A stretch of DNA of 18,415 nt from Phytoactinopolyspora endophytica (GTDB taxonomy: Bacteria > Actinomycetota > Actinomycetes > Jiangellales > Jiangellaceae), in contig NZ_ML142851.1 in the NCBI RefSeq assembly GCF_004138495.1, forward strand, positions 430,402 through 448,816, in the 5' to 3' direction. Position numbers and translations under genes: made by a program. The notes under the pieces were generated by a model. That model was not told the origin of the DNA, made no database searches, and worked only from the letters and a program-made list of their open reading frames with translations. The stretch's first letter is position 1. Each line of letters starts with the position of its first letter. Of the stretch, positions 1 to 6,619 are shown in pieces.

Positions 1-1
1 C

Positions 2-301
2 AAACGCACCCTGCGGATCGCCGCACAGTATGCAGACGTGTGGAACACACCTGACGCCGATCCGGAGGAGGTCGCGGAGCTGTCGGCGGTGCTCGATGCA
101 CACTGCGCCGACGTCGGCCGGGACCCCACCGAGATCCGCCGGTCCAGCCAGCTGCGCTTCGAGGGCTCGGTCGACGATTTGGTGAGCAGGATCGAACAGC
201 AGCGGGCGCTCGGCGTCAGCGAGATCGTCATCTACATTCCGCCGGGGAACGCAGTGGCAGATCTGGAACGTGTGACGACGGTGCTGCCCAACCTCCGGTG
301 A
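2..301 (+). CDS. Luciferase-like (probably F420- or FMN-dependent) monooxygenase, 3' end only
   Basis: This is the C-terminal ~99 residues of a gene that begins before the window. The reading frame is open from base 2 and ends at TGA 299-301. The visible start, KRTLRIAAQYADVWN, is typical of the last third of bacterial luciferase-like (LLM) flavin oxidoreductases. In that family a conserved R-x-A-x-x-A-D-x-W segment precedes the final barrel helices, and the protein usually ends with a segment like the GVSEIVIYIPP seen here. Many actinobacterial members use coenzyme F420, but the cofactor-binding part lies outside the window, so substrate and cofactor cannot be assigned. The stop codon sits inside the left arm of a perfect 12-bp inverted repeat, probably its terminator. 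An internal GTG at 38 is not a start, because the family-like sequence continues upstream of it. Confidence 0.8.
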   Translation, partial: KRTLRIAAQYADVWNTPDADPEEVAELSAVLDAHCADVGRDPTEIRRSSQLRFEGSVDDLVSRIEQQRALGVSEIVIYIPPGNAVADLERVTTVLPNLR

Positions 302-348
302 TCATCAACCGTTGACCCGGTGATGGTCCGGCTAGGGGTTGATGATCA
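299..348 (+). terminator. Hairpin terminator of the luciferase-like gene
   Basis: A perfect 12-bp inverted repeat, TGATCATCAACC (299-310) and GGTTGATGATCA (337-348), encloses a 26-nt loop. The stop codon of the upstream gene is the first triplet of the left arm. There is no T-run, which is common for actinobacterial terminators. The loop holds a second short CCGG/CCGG pairing. Confidence 0.55.
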
Positions 349-382
349 TGAGACGTGAACCGCCGTTCTTGACGGCCCAAGA

Positions 383-400
383 CGTCGCTCCCCAGCGACG
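383..400 (-). terminator. Short hairpin after the Lrp-type regulator gene
   Basis: CGTCGCT (383-389) pairs perfectly with AGCGACG (394-400) across a CCCC loop. It begins directly beyond the regulator's stop codon (TAG at 403..401 on the minus strand). Position and shape suggest a terminator for the minus-strand gene, paired with the opposing hairpin at 299-348. Confidence 0.45.
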
Positions 401-916
401 CTAGCTTCGGCTCGGGCGTCGTGCCGCCGGGCTCGGCGTTGTGTCGGGGTACGGCCTCATGGACGTGGCGAGGGGACGGTCGAAGATCAGGTGGGTCTGG
501 CAGTGGCCGACCTCTGGCCGGGCTGCCAGGTCGTCGACGATGAGCCGTTGCAGGTCGGTGCTGTCGATGACGGCGACGTGCAAGAAGAAGTCTTCGGGCC
601 CGGAGACGTTGTACAGGGCCAGCGTCTCGGGTAGGGCGAGCACACCCGCCGTGAAGCTCTCGATCATGTCACGTCGGTGCGGGCGGAGCCGTACGGCGAC
701 AAAGGCCTGCAGCCCTCGTCCTACGGCCGCTGGATCGACGACGGCCCGGATTCCGGCGATCACCCCGGTGGCGCGGAGCCGTCGCACACGCTCGTGGCAT
801 GACGACGTCGGTAGCCCGACGCGGTCAGCCAGAGCCTTGTTGGTGATCGAGGCATCGTCCTGAAGGATGGCCAAGATCTGCCAGTCGACCGGATCAAGTT
901 CAGCAGATTCGCTCAT
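401..916 (-). CDS. Lrp/AsnC family transcriptional regulator
   Basis: A 171-residue DNA-binding regulator of the feast/famine (Lrp/AsnC) family. The N-terminus starts with LDPVDWQILAILQDD, followed by a winged helix-turn-helix at about residues 28-50 (ALADRVGLPTSSCHERVRRL), the strongest family signature. The C-terminal half (about 65-150) fits the RAM ligand-binding domain, with VSGPEDFFLHVAV matching the usual V-x-G-x-x-D-x-x-L pattern. Length is normal apart from a ~20-residue polar tail. Two adjacent ATGs (919 and 916) are possible starts. I prefer 916 because a TAGAAT -10 element lies 7 nt upstream, which predicts a leaderless transcript; no Shine-Dalgarno is visible. It is divergent from a LysE-type exporter gene, the classic arrangement in which the regulator controls amino-acid efflux. 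The effector is unknown. Confidence 0.88.
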   Translation of the reverse strand: MSESAELDPVDWQILAILQDDASITNKALADRVGLPTSSCHERVRRLRATGVIAGIRAVVDPAAVGRGLQAFVAVRLRPHRRDMIESFTAGVLALPETLALYNVSGPEDFFLHVAVIDSTDLQRLIVDDLAARPEVGHCQTHLIFDRPLATSMRPYPDTTPSPAARRPSRS

Positions 917-955
917 CATCCGGATTCTATCCGAGGTTCGTTGTGCACATCCGGA
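917..955. promoter_or_regulatory. Divergent regulator/exporter control region with Lrp-like operator
   Basis: The perfect inverted repeat CGGAT-TCT-ATCCG occupies 921-933. The 8-mer CATCCGGA occurs twice in direct orientation, at 917-924 and 948-955, 31 bp apart (about three helical turns), a spacing suited to an oligomeric Lrp-type protein. On the minus strand the repeat contains TAGAAT (929..924), a -10 candidate for the regulator. The assignment as operator is inference from position and symmetry. Confidence 0.45.
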
Positions 956-976
956 CTGACTACCACGCTAAATCAC

Positions 977-1792
977 ATGTGGCCAGATCGATGGCCGGCC
1001 TTTGTCGGCGTCTTGGTGATCATTCTTTGTGTTCCGGGTCCTGACTTCTTCGTGATCGTGAGGCATTCCCTCACCGATGTCCGCGCGGGCATGCGAGCCG
1101 CAGCAGGCAACCTCACAGGCTTGCTTGTGCACACGGCGCTCGCGGCAGCCGGCGTGAGCACCCTGCTCGCGGCCAAGCCTGCGCTGCTTGGGGCAATCCG
1201 CCTTGCCGGCGCCGGCTATCTCGCTTGGCTCGGCGTGGTCGCCCTGCGCGCGTGCCTGCCCCGCTCGGGCGAGCCGAACGGGATGCGGCTTCGGCTGCCA
1301 GGGCGTCGCGCGAGCAAGGCATCGGGCACGCGAAGCACGCCGGAGACCGGAGTTACAGGCACGATGGATGCGATGCCCCCGGGCGGATGGGATCCGGGGT
1401 CGGACCTGCGAGGCGCTGGACCGGATGCCGCCTTTGGCGGTTCCGGGTTGGACGCGAGCGAGATGCCGGGCTCTGAGTGGGGTATGTCCGAGCGGAAGGC
1501 GCATCCCTTCCGTGACGGGCTGGCCACTAACCTTCTGAACCCGAAGGCGGTGCTGTTCTTCGTCGGTGTGATCCCGCAGTTCGTCTCGCCCGACGGCAGT
1601 GTCACCGTGCAGACCTTGTTCCTCGCGGCGACCACTCTCGCTTTCGTAGTGATGTGGTGGACCACCGTTGTCACGGTCGTCGGGCGTGGTATTCAGCCGC
1701 TGCTGGGGCCAGGCGCGGAGCGGATGTTCAACGGCGTGAGCGCCGTAGCCCTTCTCGGCCTGGCCGCGTCGTTCGTGGTGGCTGCCTTCTGA
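977..1792 (+). CDS. LysE/RhtB-type amino acid exporter with an enlarged central loop
   Basis: A 271-residue inner-membrane exporter of the LysE/RhtB superfamily, which pumps amino acids or related compounds out of the cell. Helix 1 is followed by the hallmark CVPGPDFFVIVRHSL (residues 18-32). Helices 2-3 lie at about 41-93, the family motif NLLNPKAVLFFVGVIPQF is at 185-202, and the last helices run to the C-terminus. I use ATG 977 (MWPDRWPAF) because family proteins begin about this far before the PGPD motif; a TTG at 941 would add 12 unlikely residues. Residues ~97-175 form an unusually long hydrophilic Gly/Ser/Pro-rich insertion in the cytoplasmic loop, bounded by an imperfect inverted repeat. 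The gene is divergent from the Lrp-type regulator, which probably controls it. The exported substrate cannot be inferred. Confidence 0.85.
   Translation: MWPDRWPAFVGVLVIILCVPGPDFFVIVRHSLTDVRAGMRAAAGNLTGLLVHTALAAAGVSTLLAAKPALLGAIRLAGAGYLAWLGVVALRACLPRSGEPNGMRLRLPGRRASKASGTRSTPETGVTGTMDAMPPGGWDPGSDLRGAGPDAAFGGSGLDASEMPGSEWGMSERKAHPFRDGLATNLLNPKAVLFFVGVIPQFVSPDGSVTVQTLFLAATTLAFVVMWWTTVVTVVGRGIQPLLGPGAERMFNGVSAVALLGLAASFVVAAF
1280..1507. repeat. Imperfect inverted repeat bounding the extra loop of the LysE-type gene
   Basis: Bases 1280-1296 and 1491-1507 are inverted repeats matching at 15 of 17 positions (GGGATGCG, one mismatch, CTTC, one mismatch, GCT). They bound the ~195-bp segment encoding the hydrophilic loop absent from typical family members. 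This could be an old inserted element or chance symmetry in GC-rich DNA. Confidence 0.3.
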
Positions 1793-1823
1793 TCTGAGCA
1801 CAGCAGTGCCGCCGCGATCAGAA
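1787..1823 (+). terminator. Hairpin terminator of the LysE-type gene
   Basis: TTCTGATC (1787-1794) and GATCAGAA (1816-1823) form a perfect 8-bp stem. A second small hairpin, GCAC-AGCA-GTGC (1798-1809), sits inside the loop. The TGA stop (1790-1792) lies inside the left arm, the same design as the terminator at 299-348. Confidence 0.45.
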
Positions 1824-1874
1824 CCACCCAGGCCATGGTCGTCTCCCTGTTCGAGTCGCCGGCAGAAGACCGGT

Positions 1875-2615
1875 TCACGCCGCGTATCCGCCGTCGACGG
1901 CGAACGACGCGCCGGTCACCCAGGCACCGTCCCCACCGGCGAGGAAGGCGACCATGCCGGCGACATCGTCACCTGTGCCGTACCGCCCGAGCGCGGTGTA
2001 TGCACGCTCCTCCGCTGCCTCGGGACTGTCCGCCGGGTTCATCTCTGTGTCGGTGGGCCCAGGGTGGACGACGTTGGCGGTGATGCCGCGCGGGCCCAGG
2101 TCTCGTGCGAGCCCCTTGGTCAGTCCCGTCAACGCGGACTTGGTCATCGAGTAGAGCGTGACGCCGGCCGTAGGCACTCGTTCCGCGTAGCAGCTTCCGA
2201 TGCTGATGATGCGCCCGCCGTCAGGCATGTGGGTGGCGGCCGCTTGGGCGGCCAGGAACACGCCGCGGACGTGTACGGCGAGGGCCTGGTCCACGTCGTT
2301 CAGCGTCACCTCCGCCAGTGGGCCGTTGGGAAAGATGCCGGCGTTCGCGACGAGAATGTCGAGCCGTCCGAGCGCCTGGACGGCTGTGGCGACGGACCCC
2401 GTCACGGCCTGCGGGTCGGCGCTGTCGGCCTCGATGGGCAGCGCCTTCTGGCCTTCCGCACGGATCCGGTCCGCTGTCTCGTCGGCTTTGCGGGTGGCCG
2501 ATCGATAGGTGAAGGCGACATCGGCGCCGCCGCGGGCGAGCCGGGTGGCGATGGCCGCCCCGATTCCTCGGCTGCCGCCGGTGACTAGTGCGACCTTGCC
2601 CGATAGATCCGACAC
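1875..2615 (-). CDS. Short-chain dehydrogenase/reductase (SDR), copy 1
   Basis: A 246-residue classical SDR, a cytosolic NAD(P)(H)-dependent oxidoreductase. The cofactor motif TGGSRGIG is at residues 12-19, NAG at 91-93, the catalytic serine probably at 141, and YSMTK supplies Tyr155 and Lys159. The C-terminal WVTGASFAVDGGY is typical of the 3-oxoacyl-ACP reductase-like group. An upstream extension is open, but I place the start at GTG 2615 because GGAG lies about 8 nt before it and the protein then begins MSDLSGKVALVTGG, the normal family N-terminus. The gene is divergent from a TetR gene 98 bp away that probably represses it. The related SDR at 4143-4913 sits in the mirror-image position. 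The substrate is unknown. Confidence 0.88.
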   Translation of the reverse strand: MSDLSGKVALVTGGSRGIGAAIATRLARGGADVAFTYRSATRKADETADRIRAEGQKALPIEADSADPQAVTGSVATAVQALGRLDILVANAGIFPNGPLAEVTLNDVDQALAVHVRGVFLAAQAAATHMPDGGRIISIGSCYAERVPTAGVTLYSMTKSALTGLTKGLARDLGPRGITANVVHPGPTDTEMNPADSPEAAEERAYTALGRYGTGDDVAGMVAFLAGGDGAWVTGASFAVDGGYAA

Positions 2616-2629
2616 GTCAGACTCCAATT

Positions 2630-2680
2630 TTGTAGTGATCGATAAATAAACTAGTATCAAGTGCGTCGTCGATGTGTCAA
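2630..2680. promoter_or_regulatory. Overlapping divergent promoters, SDR 1 / TetR 1
   Basis: On the minus strand, TTGACA (2680..2675) precedes GATACT (2658..2653) by 16 bp and reads towards the SDR. On the plus strand, TTGTAG (2630-2635) precedes TAGTAT (2652-2657) by 16 bp and reads towards TetR. The two -10 regions overlap in an AT-rich patch containing ATCGAT and ACTAGT palindromes, a natural place for the TetR operator. Promoter elements are read by eye. Confidence 0.45.
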
Positions 2681-2713
2681 TGAGCCGCCGGCCCGGAGAA
2701 GGGGTGAACTGTC

Positions 2714-3331
2714 GTGGCTGAACGTGGCCGGCCTCGCCGGTTCGACCGAGCCGCCGCGCTGCGCCGGGCGATGGAGCTGTTCTGGGAACGCGGCTACGAA
2801 GGCACCTCCATCAGCGACCTGACGGGTGCCATGGGCATCAACGCACCGAGCCTGTACGCGGCATTCGGCGGTAAAGACGAGCTGTTCCGGGAAGCGGTGG
2901 CGCTCTACCGCGAGACCGACGGTTCGGCCACGGATCGCGCACTCTCCGGCGAGCCGACGGCGCGCGCTGCCGTCGAGGCCATGCTGCGCGGCAACGCCCA
3001 CCTGCACGCGCGAGCGGATCGCCCTGGCGGATGCATGATGGTGCTGGCCGCGACCAACTGCAGCGAGAAGAACAACGAGATCCGCGACCATCTCGCGCAG
3101 ATGCGTCGGCAGACCATCGTCGACATTGAGGCGCGGCTCCGGCGCGGCCAGTCCGACGGTGAGCTTCGGCCTGACGCAGACGCCCCGGCCATCGCGGCGT
3201 TCTTCGGAACCATCCTGCACGGGATGGCGGTCGAAGCGCGGGACGGTGCTTCCCGAGAACGGCTGGACTCCGTCGTGGACTCAGCGATGGTGGCGTGGGA
3301 CGCTCTCGTCAGACGGGACGTGCCGACGTGA
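2714..3331 (+). CDS. TetR family transcriptional regulator, copy 1
   Basis: A 205-residue TetR-type repressor. The N-terminal DNA-binding domain shows [20 protein letters not shown], then the helix-turn-helix at about residues 31-51 ([21 protein letters not shown]), and KDELFREAV leads into the ligand-binding half. The body contains [13 protein letters not shown], typical of the AcrR-like subgroup with a TetR_C-type domain. The start is GTG 2714, preceded by a purine-rich GAAGGGG about 9-14 nt upstream. It is divergent from SDR copy 1 and convergent with TetR copy 2, 46 bp away. It shares 40 of 62 residues with copy 2 over the DNA-binding region. It probably represses the adjacent SDR and itself in response to a small molecule that cannot be inferred. 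Confidence 0.9.
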   Translation: MAERGRPRRFDRAAALRRAMELFWERGYEGTSISDLTGAMGINAPSLYAAFGGKDELFREAVALYRETDGSATDRALSGEPTARAAVEAMLRGNAHLHARADRPGGCMMVLAATNCSEKNNEIRDHLAQMRRQTIVDIEARLRRGQSDGELRPDADAPAIAAFFGTILHGMAVEARDGASRERLDSVVDSAMVAWDALVRRDVPT

Positions 3332-3332
3332 C

Positions 3333-3362
3333 CACAGCGGGCCTGCGGCAGGGCCAACTGTG
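3333..3362. terminator. Bidirectional hairpin between the convergent TetR genes
   Basis: CACAG (3333-3337) and CTGTG (3358-3362) enclose an inner stem CCTG-CGG-CAGG flanked by GG/CC. The interrupted hairpin lies between the two stop codons (3331 and 3378), so it can serve both strands. There is no T-run. Confidence 0.4.
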
Positions 3363-3377
3363 CGGTGAGGCGCCGGT

Positions 3378-4064
3378 TCAGTCGTCCTTGCCTTGGCCGT
3401 CGCCTTCGACGCTCACGACGGCGAACGCTTCATCGAGTTGCACGGCGGCGATACGGCCGTCGCGGTGGGTGCGCGGCCAGGCCAGCATCGCCGTGTCGGC
3501 GATCGTGTGCAGCTCGGCTTCCGTCGCGCGATCCCTCGCCCGCTGAGACATGCCCTGAAGCACGGCCGCGTAAAAGTTCGCCAGTGCCCGAGGATCGGTA
3601 TCAGGCGGCAGCAGTCCCGCGGTGACGTCAGTGGCGATGCGGTCTGCCATGGCTGAGATGTTCCGCTCTCTGCGCTGGCGCAAGTCGGCGCGGACGTCTG
3701 CGGCCTGTGCGCCACAGTTGCTCGCGGCGCTGATGATCAGACATCCAGGTGGATGGCTGGGATCGGCATACGTGCGGGCCGCGGTGTGCAGCATCGCGCT
3801 GACCCCCTCACGAGCGGTAGTGGCCTCGTCGAACATCGCCGGCACGTCCATGCCGAATTGCGCCTGATAGTGCTCGACGGCCTGGGCGAACAAGGTGCGC
3901 TTGGAGCCGAATGCTGTGTACAGGCTGGACAGCGCGATACCCATAGCGTCGGTGAGGTCGTTGATCGACGTGGGCTCGAAGCCCTGCTCCCAGAAGACGC
4001 GCATGGCGCGATCTAGTGCGGCCTCCTCGTCGAAGGAGCGCGGTCGTCCCCGTTGGTTGGACAT
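3378..4064 (-). CDS. TetR family transcriptional regulator, copy 2
   Basis: A 228-residue TetR-type repressor closely related to copy 1. RGRPRSFDEEAALDRAMRVF is followed by the helix-turn-helix at about residues 32-51 (TSINDLTDAMGIALSSLYTAF) and then the ligand-binding domain, where PGCLIISAASNCG matches the equivalent segment of copy 1. A C-terminal tail of ~25 polar residues (after AWPRTHRDG) is the main length difference. The start is ATG 4064. No Shine-Dalgarno precedes it, but a good -10 (TAAAAT, 4076..4071) ends 6 nt before the ATG, predicting a leaderless mRNA. It is divergent from SDR copy 2, which it probably controls. Confidence 0.9.
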   Translation of the reverse strand: MSNQRGRPRSFDEEAALDRAMRVFWEQGFEPTSINDLTDAMGIALSSLYTAFGSKRTLFAQAVEHYQAQFGMDVPAMFDEATTAREGVSAMLHTAARTYADPSHPPGCLIISAASNCGAQAADVRADLRQRRERNISAMADRIATDVTAGLLPPDTDPRALANFYAAVLQGMSQRARDRATEAELHTIADTAMLAWPRTHRDGRIAAVQLDEAFAVVSVEGDGQGKDD

Positions 4065-4142
4065 GACTGAATTTTAGAGTAGTCACTCCGCATCTGCTAC
4101 GGTGACATATCTGTATCGTCCACTCCGGAAATGGAGATAGCT
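4065..4142. promoter_or_regulatory. Divergent control region, TetR 2 / SDR 2
   Basis: The minus strand carries TAAAAT (4076..4071), 6 nt before the TetR start codon. GTCAC (4082-4086) and GTGAC (4102-4106) are inverted repeats, and GAGT-AGTC-ACTC forms a second small palindrome next to the -10. These are candidate TetR operator half-sites. No convincing plus-strand -35/-10 pair for the SDR was found. Confidence 0.4.
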
Positions 4143-4913
4143 ATGTCGAATCCGCTCAGCGGAAGGTCTGCCCTGGTCACCGGCGCGAGCAAGGGAATTG
4201 GCCGGGCTCTGGCCGTCCGCCTTGGCCGCGACGGGGCCGTTGTCGTCGCGCACTACAACAGTGACGCGGAGGGCGCAAAGGAAACGGTGCGTGAGATCGA
4301 ACGCAACGGAGGCCGAGCCTTCGCTGTCCATACTGACCTAGCCGCCGGCGATTCACCCGAGTCCTTGCTGGCCGGTCTCGACGCCGAGCTCGGTGGCCCG
4401 ACCGGTCGAGCCGAATTGGACATCGTCGTGCACAACGCTGGAATCGGTGAGTCCAGCGACCTCGAGAACCTCACGCTGACGGAGTACGAGCGCCTCTTCG
4501 CGGTCAACGTGCGGGCGCCACTGTTCTTGACCCAGCGCCTGCTGCCGCGGTTGCGCGACGGCGGCCGGATCGTCAACGTCTCCTCTGGCGTCGCTCGAAT
4601 CGCGATGCCCGCGATACTGCCCTACGCCATGACTAAGGGTGCACTTGAGGTCTTCACCTTCCAGCTCGCGCAGCAACTCGGGCCGCGCAACATCACGGTG
4701 AACGCCGTGGCACCCGGCGTCGTTGTCAACGACCGGACCCACGCGCAGATGCGTGCCAACCCAGGGCTTGCCGACTATGCAGTCGAACTCTCCGCGCTCA
4801 AGCGACTCGGCGAACCCGAAGACATCGCCGGTGTGGTCGCGTTCCTGTGCTCGGACGACGGCCGATGGGTGACCGGGCAGGTGCTCGACGCCACCGGTGG
4901 CGCTCAGCTGTAG
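4143..4913 (+). CDS. Short-chain dehydrogenase/reductase (SDR), copy 2
   Basis: A 256-residue classical SDR. The cofactor motif TGASKGIG is at residues 13-20, NAG at 98-100, and the catalytic set is Ser148, Tyr161 and Lys165 (VSS...YAMTK). PRNITVNAVAPGVV and WVTGQVLDATGG complete the FabG-like pattern. An ATG at 4131 is also in frame, but ATG 4143 has GGAG about 7 nt upstream, so I use it. The gene is divergent from TetR copy 2 and mirrors the SDR/TetR pair at 1875-3331. An EEP-family gene follows 52 bp later on the same strand and may be co-transcribed. The substrate cannot be deduced. Confidence 0.88.
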   Translation: MSNPLSGRSALVTGASKGIGRALAVRLGRDGAVVVAHYNSDAEGAKETVREIERNGGRAFAVHTDLAAGDSPESLLAGLDAELGGPTGRAELDIVVHNAGIGESSDLENLTLTEYERLFAVNVRAPLFLTQRLLPRLRDGGRIVNVSSGVARIAMPAILPYAMTKGALEVFTFQLAQQLGPRNITVNAVAPGVVVNDRTHAQMRANPGLADYAVELSALKRLGEPEDIAGVVAFLCSDDGRWVTGQVLDATGGAQL

Positions 4914-4965
4914 GACGCCCTGGCGGCAGCCGCGGCCGCTATCGCGTGCGGGATACTGGTGGTCG

Positions 4966-5811
4966 ATGGCCACCGAGTTCCAGCCGATCGGTGCCGGGCC
5001 AGACGACTGTCTCATCGGGCCGGCACCGGGCGACGCTCTGCATGTGATGTCCTACAACCTGCGCTACCCCGCGAGTGATCCCGGGCACTTCTGGGCCGAG
5101 CGCCGGCCGGGCATGGCCGAGTTGCTGCGTCAGGAGCGGCCGACGGTCATCGGAACGCAGGAAGGCGTCGTCGACCAGCTTCGGAACCTCGCCGCAGATC
5201 TGCCGGACGGGTACGAGTGGATCGGCGAGGGCCGCAGGGGTGGGACGCGGGACGAGTTCACCGCCGTGTTCTACGACTCGCGGCGGCTGACGCCGCGTGG
5301 GCACAGGCACTTCTGGCTTTCCGACACGCCCGGCGTCGTGGGCTCCACGACGTGGGGCAACAGGATCCCGCGCATGGTGACGTGCGTGCGATTCGCCGAC
5401 GAAGTGACGGGACGCGAGCTCATGGTGGTGAACACCCACCTCGACCACGCGTCTGAGCGCGCACGGGTGCGGGGTGCGGAGCTCCTCGCCTCGACCGTGC
5501 AGTCCTTCGACCCGCTTCCGGTGATCGTGACCGGTGACTTCAACGCTGTGGCCGAACGCAGTGACGCCTACCGACGGCTGCTCGCGACGGCGAAGCTTCG
5601 CGACGCGTGGCTGGAGGCGAAGGAACGGCGCACGCCCGCTTACTCGACGTTCACGGGTTATCGGGCGCCGATGATCGACGGCGACCGCATCGACTGGGTC
5701 CTGACCACGCCGGACGTGGTGGCGGAGGCGGCCGCGATCAACCCGTCCGCCCCGGGCGGATGCGCGCCGTCGGACCACCTTCCTGTCCAGGCCCTGCTCC
5801 GTCTGCCCTAG
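4966..5811 (+). CDS. Endonuclease/exonuclease/phosphatase (EEP) family hydrolase
   Basis: A 281-residue protein of the DNase I-like EEP fold, whose members are metal-dependent phosphodiesterases acting on nucleic acids, phospholipids or small phosphoesters. The active-site signatures appear in order: SYNLR with Asn31, GTQEG with Glu66, NTHLDH with His158, TGDFNA with Asp191 and Asn193, RIDWV with Asp243, and SDHLPV with Asp270 and His271. No signal peptide is apparent, so it is probably cytosolic. The start ATG 4966 leaves a normal N-terminus; an earlier in-frame start at 4897 would overlap the upstream SDR and add an unrelated stretch. The last 74 bp overlap the 3' end of the Nudix gene on the other strand. 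The natural substrate is unknown. Confidence 0.88.
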   Translation: MATEFQPIGAGPDDCLIGPAPGDALHVMSYNLRYPASDPGHFWAERRPGMAELLRQERPTVIGTQEGVVDQLRNLAADLPDGYEWIGEGRRGGTRDEFTAVFYDSRRLTPRGHRHFWLSDTPGVVGSTTWGNRIPRMVTCVRFADEVTGRELMVVNTHLDHASERARVRGAELLASTVQSFDPLPVIVTGDFNAVAERSDAYRRLLATAKLRDAWLEAKERRTPAYSTFTGYRAPMIDGDRIDWVLTTPDVVAEAAAINPSAPGGCAPSDHLPVQALLRLP

Positions 5812-6472
5812 GCGCGGCCGCACTGCAGGCACCGGCACATCCGTATTCGTCGGCTTCCGCTGATTGCCAGGCGGCCAGAAGCTTGTGTACGAAGCGGTGC
5901 ATGTGGGGGTCCAACGAGTCGACGGACTCGTCCAGCACCTCGTTCGGTGAGAGCCACCGGATGGCCGAGAATTCGCTCGCGTCGTAGTGCGTGACGGCAT
6001 CAACGTCGGCGTGCAGGACGTACCAAAGTGACACGTCGGTGTGCTGGTTTTCGGGAGGACGAGTGCGAGTGACGGTGACGAAGAACGGCCGATCTCCGGC
6101 GATGCTCGATGGCGCCGCCGGGATGTGCAATTCCTCAAGGCACTCACGTAGCACCGTGTCCCACGGGTCTTCGGCGGGTTCCACGTGACCCCCGCTAGGC
6201 AACCACAATCCGGCCTTCCGGTGGGCCACAAGCAAGAGTGTGCCGCGTACTTCGTCGAGTACGACGAAGTAGCTCACCAAGTGCATAGGCGGCACGTCGG
6301 GTTTGCGCACCCGGTACAAGGGAGCGCCACTGCTGATCCACTCCGTGGCGTCGCGCAGGTGCGCGCGTTCTTGGTCGTCCCACGGTTCGATCTCGTGCAG
6401 CAGATCCAGCAGGTGAGCACGTAGAGCTGTTTCAGGAGCGCTTCGCGCGTCACCGGTGGCCATGCCCGTCAT
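5738..6472 (-). CDS. Nudix hydrolase
   Basis: A 244-residue Nudix protein, which would cleave a nucleoside diphosphate linked to another group. The Nudix box is at residues 95-117: Gly95, Glu101, Arg109-Glu110 and Glu113-Glu114, with the usual late glycine replaced by histidine. LWLPSGGHVEPAE and a preceding beta strand with HRKAG are typical of the fold. An N-terminal ~60-residue helical region resembles larger actinobacterial Nudix proteins that begin LLDLLHEIEPWDDQE. I use ATG 6472, with GGGG about 10 nt upstream; GTG 6487 and ATG 6463 are alternatives. The last ~40 residues (Gly/Ala/Pro-rich) are encoded opposite the 3' end of the EEP gene and may be a recent extension. Confidence 0.87.
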   Translation of the reverse strand: MTGMATGDARSAPETALRAHLLDLLHEIEPWDDQERAHLRDATEWISSGAPLYRVRKPDVPPMHLVSYFVVLDEVRGTLLLVAHRKAGLWLPSGGHVEPAEDPWDTVLRECLEELHIPAAPSSIAGDRPFFVTVTRTRPPENQHTDVSLWYVLHADVDAVTHYDASEFSAIRWLSPNEVLDESVDSLDPHMHRFVHKLLAAWQSAEADEYGCAGACSAAAPRADGAGPGQEGGPTARIRPGRTG

Positions 6473-6512
6473 GATGGCAAGCCCCACTGACAGCCCGGGT
6501 CGTTAGGCGTAC

Positions 6513-6589
6513 CGCTTGTTGAGTGTCAGTTGCGCATAGAGGCCGCTATGAGGGCCGTTGACGCAACTAGCACTCAAGAAGCAACGGCG
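6513..6589 (+). repeat. Left 77-bp hairpin repeat of the cassette
   Basis: Within the repeat, 6515-6534 can pair with 6562-6581 as a 20-bp stem around a 27-nt loop. The arms read CTTGTTGAGTG.. and ..CACTCAAGAAG. Two positions do not pair (6518/6578 and 6527/6569) and 6526/6570 is a G-T pair. The loop holds CATAG..CTATG and GGCC..GGCC pairings. Compared with the right copy it differs only at 6518 and 6549. Confidence 0.9.
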
Positions 6590-6619
6590 AGTCCTTCACA
6601 TTCCACACACTCACGGCGC

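Noticed and set aside
4939..6231. 430-residue minus-strand open frame over the EEP gene
   Set aside because: No recognisable domain, and its composition is that of a shadow; it conflicts with both the EEP gene and the Nudix gene, which carry complete active-site motifs.
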